From Paragonimus westermani (lineage: Eukaryota > Platyhelminthes > Trematoda > Plagiorchiida > Troglotrematidae), in NCBI GenBank assembly GCA_008508345.1, contig QNGE01001006.1, positions 95,101-159,100 of the forward strand: a DNA stretch of 64,000 nt, given 5' to 3'. Below, in pieces: positions 62,951 to 64,000 of the stretch. The notes under the pieces were generated by a model. It was not told where the DNA came from and made no database searches. It saw nothing but the letters and a program-made list of their open reading frames with translations. A program made the position numbers and the translations under genes. Numbering within the stretch: the stretch's first letter is position 1; every line of letters starts with the position of its first letter.

Positions 62951-64000
62951 CTGTGCAAGCCAAATGAACAAACGAAACAAAACATGAACATTGTGCCTAT
63001 CTATCTGGAATCATGCGGACTTCAAACCAAAAAATGGTTACAATTACCACATAAACCTATTGTTTACTGTGCTTGCCACAAACACTACTTTGTGTTGCAG
63101 ATGGCTGTGGCTGACAGAGAACAGGTATTATTAACAGAACAGTTACTCTTAAAATATACAAAGAAAAATTCGCACGGTTTTGTTTATAAATGGGAAAAGT
63201 TGTCAAGGAGACGGGACTTGTAGTCACGGGCGTTTACTGTCCTTAGTATTTGGCTGTTCATATATAATTTCCAAAACTTTCGTCATTCGTTTACGCAACA
63301 AATAGTTTTATAATACATACCTGAAAGTGGTTTGCTTGAACTCAATAATTTTTTTTATGGACGAAGGTACCAAAAATATTTACACATAGACTCGTCTTGT
63401 AGAGTATGATGCTGCCAACTGTATCCAAAAATTGGAGCTCCCTTGGCAAAACACTAGTTCACTGTGACCTAGAATAATATCCTACATAAAATTGCTCTGA
63501 ATACAAAAGAACATTATCCACCACACTTGAAAACATTGTTGCCAAAATCGTTACTTACTGCAAAGAATAACAGGTCGCCAATAAAGAATATAAATAACAT
63601 CCCGATTTTATTTCAAGATCAGTGAATTATTGAGATTTTAGGTAACCCATTGCTATTTGTTCCAAACGGTGTACAGTAAACAGCGTTGTACACATTACGA
63701 CAAAATTACATGGCCATTGTTTGATTTAGAGAGATCAGCTATACTATTATGTAGATATTATTTTTGGCTCACCGATTAAAGAAATCTCATTAAAAGGCAT
63801 TAGATCAGCGCTTGTTTGAACAGCCATCGTATAAGATTGTGCAACACATCTTGAAAGTTTCGTTGGAGTAAAAATGTGTAGCCAATTTATATTATACAAT
63901 TCCACCTCAGGTCCCGATTTTGCCGCAGTACATAGATTTGTGTCACATATCCGTAATTTGCCCAGTGAAGCCGATAGGTCGACCACTGTAGTCTAAATAT
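62951..64000. other. Region upstream of the first recognised exon
   Basis: About 1 kb that should contain intron, a 5' exon or the promoter. A minus-strand ORF at 63986-63747 is followed by a donor-like ATCG|GTGAGCC, but that leaves one base where two are required. A CAG|GTATGT donor near 63319 has the right phase, but an in-frame stop lies close upstream with no acceptor or ATG between. No start site is assigned. Confidence 0.4.

Noticed and set aside
63553..63590. Short hydrophobic frame MLFIFFIGDLLFFA ending in a consensus GTAAGT donor on the minus strand
   Set aside because: Too short and low-complexity, no acceptor or clear start context, and no family similarity.
63747..63986. Minus-strand ORF with a donor-like end as a possible first coding exon of the transporter
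   Set aside because: The donor leaves one base, but the next exon needs two. In the required phase a stop codon lies close to the donor.

Overview
The window looks like nuclear DNA of an invertebrate animal, most likely a flatworm and probably a digenean fluke. It is AT-rich by eye, with multi-kilobase introns, consensus GT-AG splice sites and many decayed Ty3/gypsy remnants. Some of these (gag at 11.6 kb, RT/RNase H at 15.4-16.4 kb) resemble the CsRn1/Kabuki-type elements of trematodes. The flatworm call is an inference from these traits. No rRNA gene, tRNA gene, CRISPR array or bacterial-type operon was seen.

One host gene can be supported. It fills the right two thirds of the window on the minus strand (62950 down to 23171) and encodes a relative of SLC38A9, the lysosomal amino-acid transporter that senses arginine for mTORC1. 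I read twelve exons by hand: 62950-62681, 58551-58488, 55273-55177, 51528-51349, 37881-37658, 34111-34013, 32194-32088, 29601-29497, 28595-28450, 26825-26736 and 23516-23171, plus one doubtful exon at 45522-45329. The eleven firm exons encode about 574 residues, close to the roughly 560 of the human protein, and run from the hydrophilic N-terminal tail to the stop codon. Reading phases agree at every junction except the one after 51349. The initiator Met and first exon(s) were not found and may lie beyond base 64000.

The left third (1-23 kb) has no host exon that I can recognise. It holds mobile-element debris: a short integrase-like remnant (about 4.6-4.8 kb), a solo LTR (8339-8649), an element with inverted-repeat ends and a tRNA-like core (10177-10737), a gag N-terminal remnant (11641-11817) and a frameshifted RT/RNase H remnant (about 15400-16375, minus strand).

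The introns of the SLC38A9-like gene carry a second copy of the inverted-repeat element (36654-37113), a 201-nt direct duplication around a TA tract (39379-39818), a second copy of the solo LTR (45688-46000) and a GC-richer patch (about 56.7-57.45 kb). The two assembly ambiguities (N at 37039 and 39580) fall inside repeats. I did not find a wholly new multi-gene system. The most useful leads are the unresolved splice junction in the transporter, the tRNA-like element with about 100-bp inverted ends, and the long palindrome inside the LTR family.
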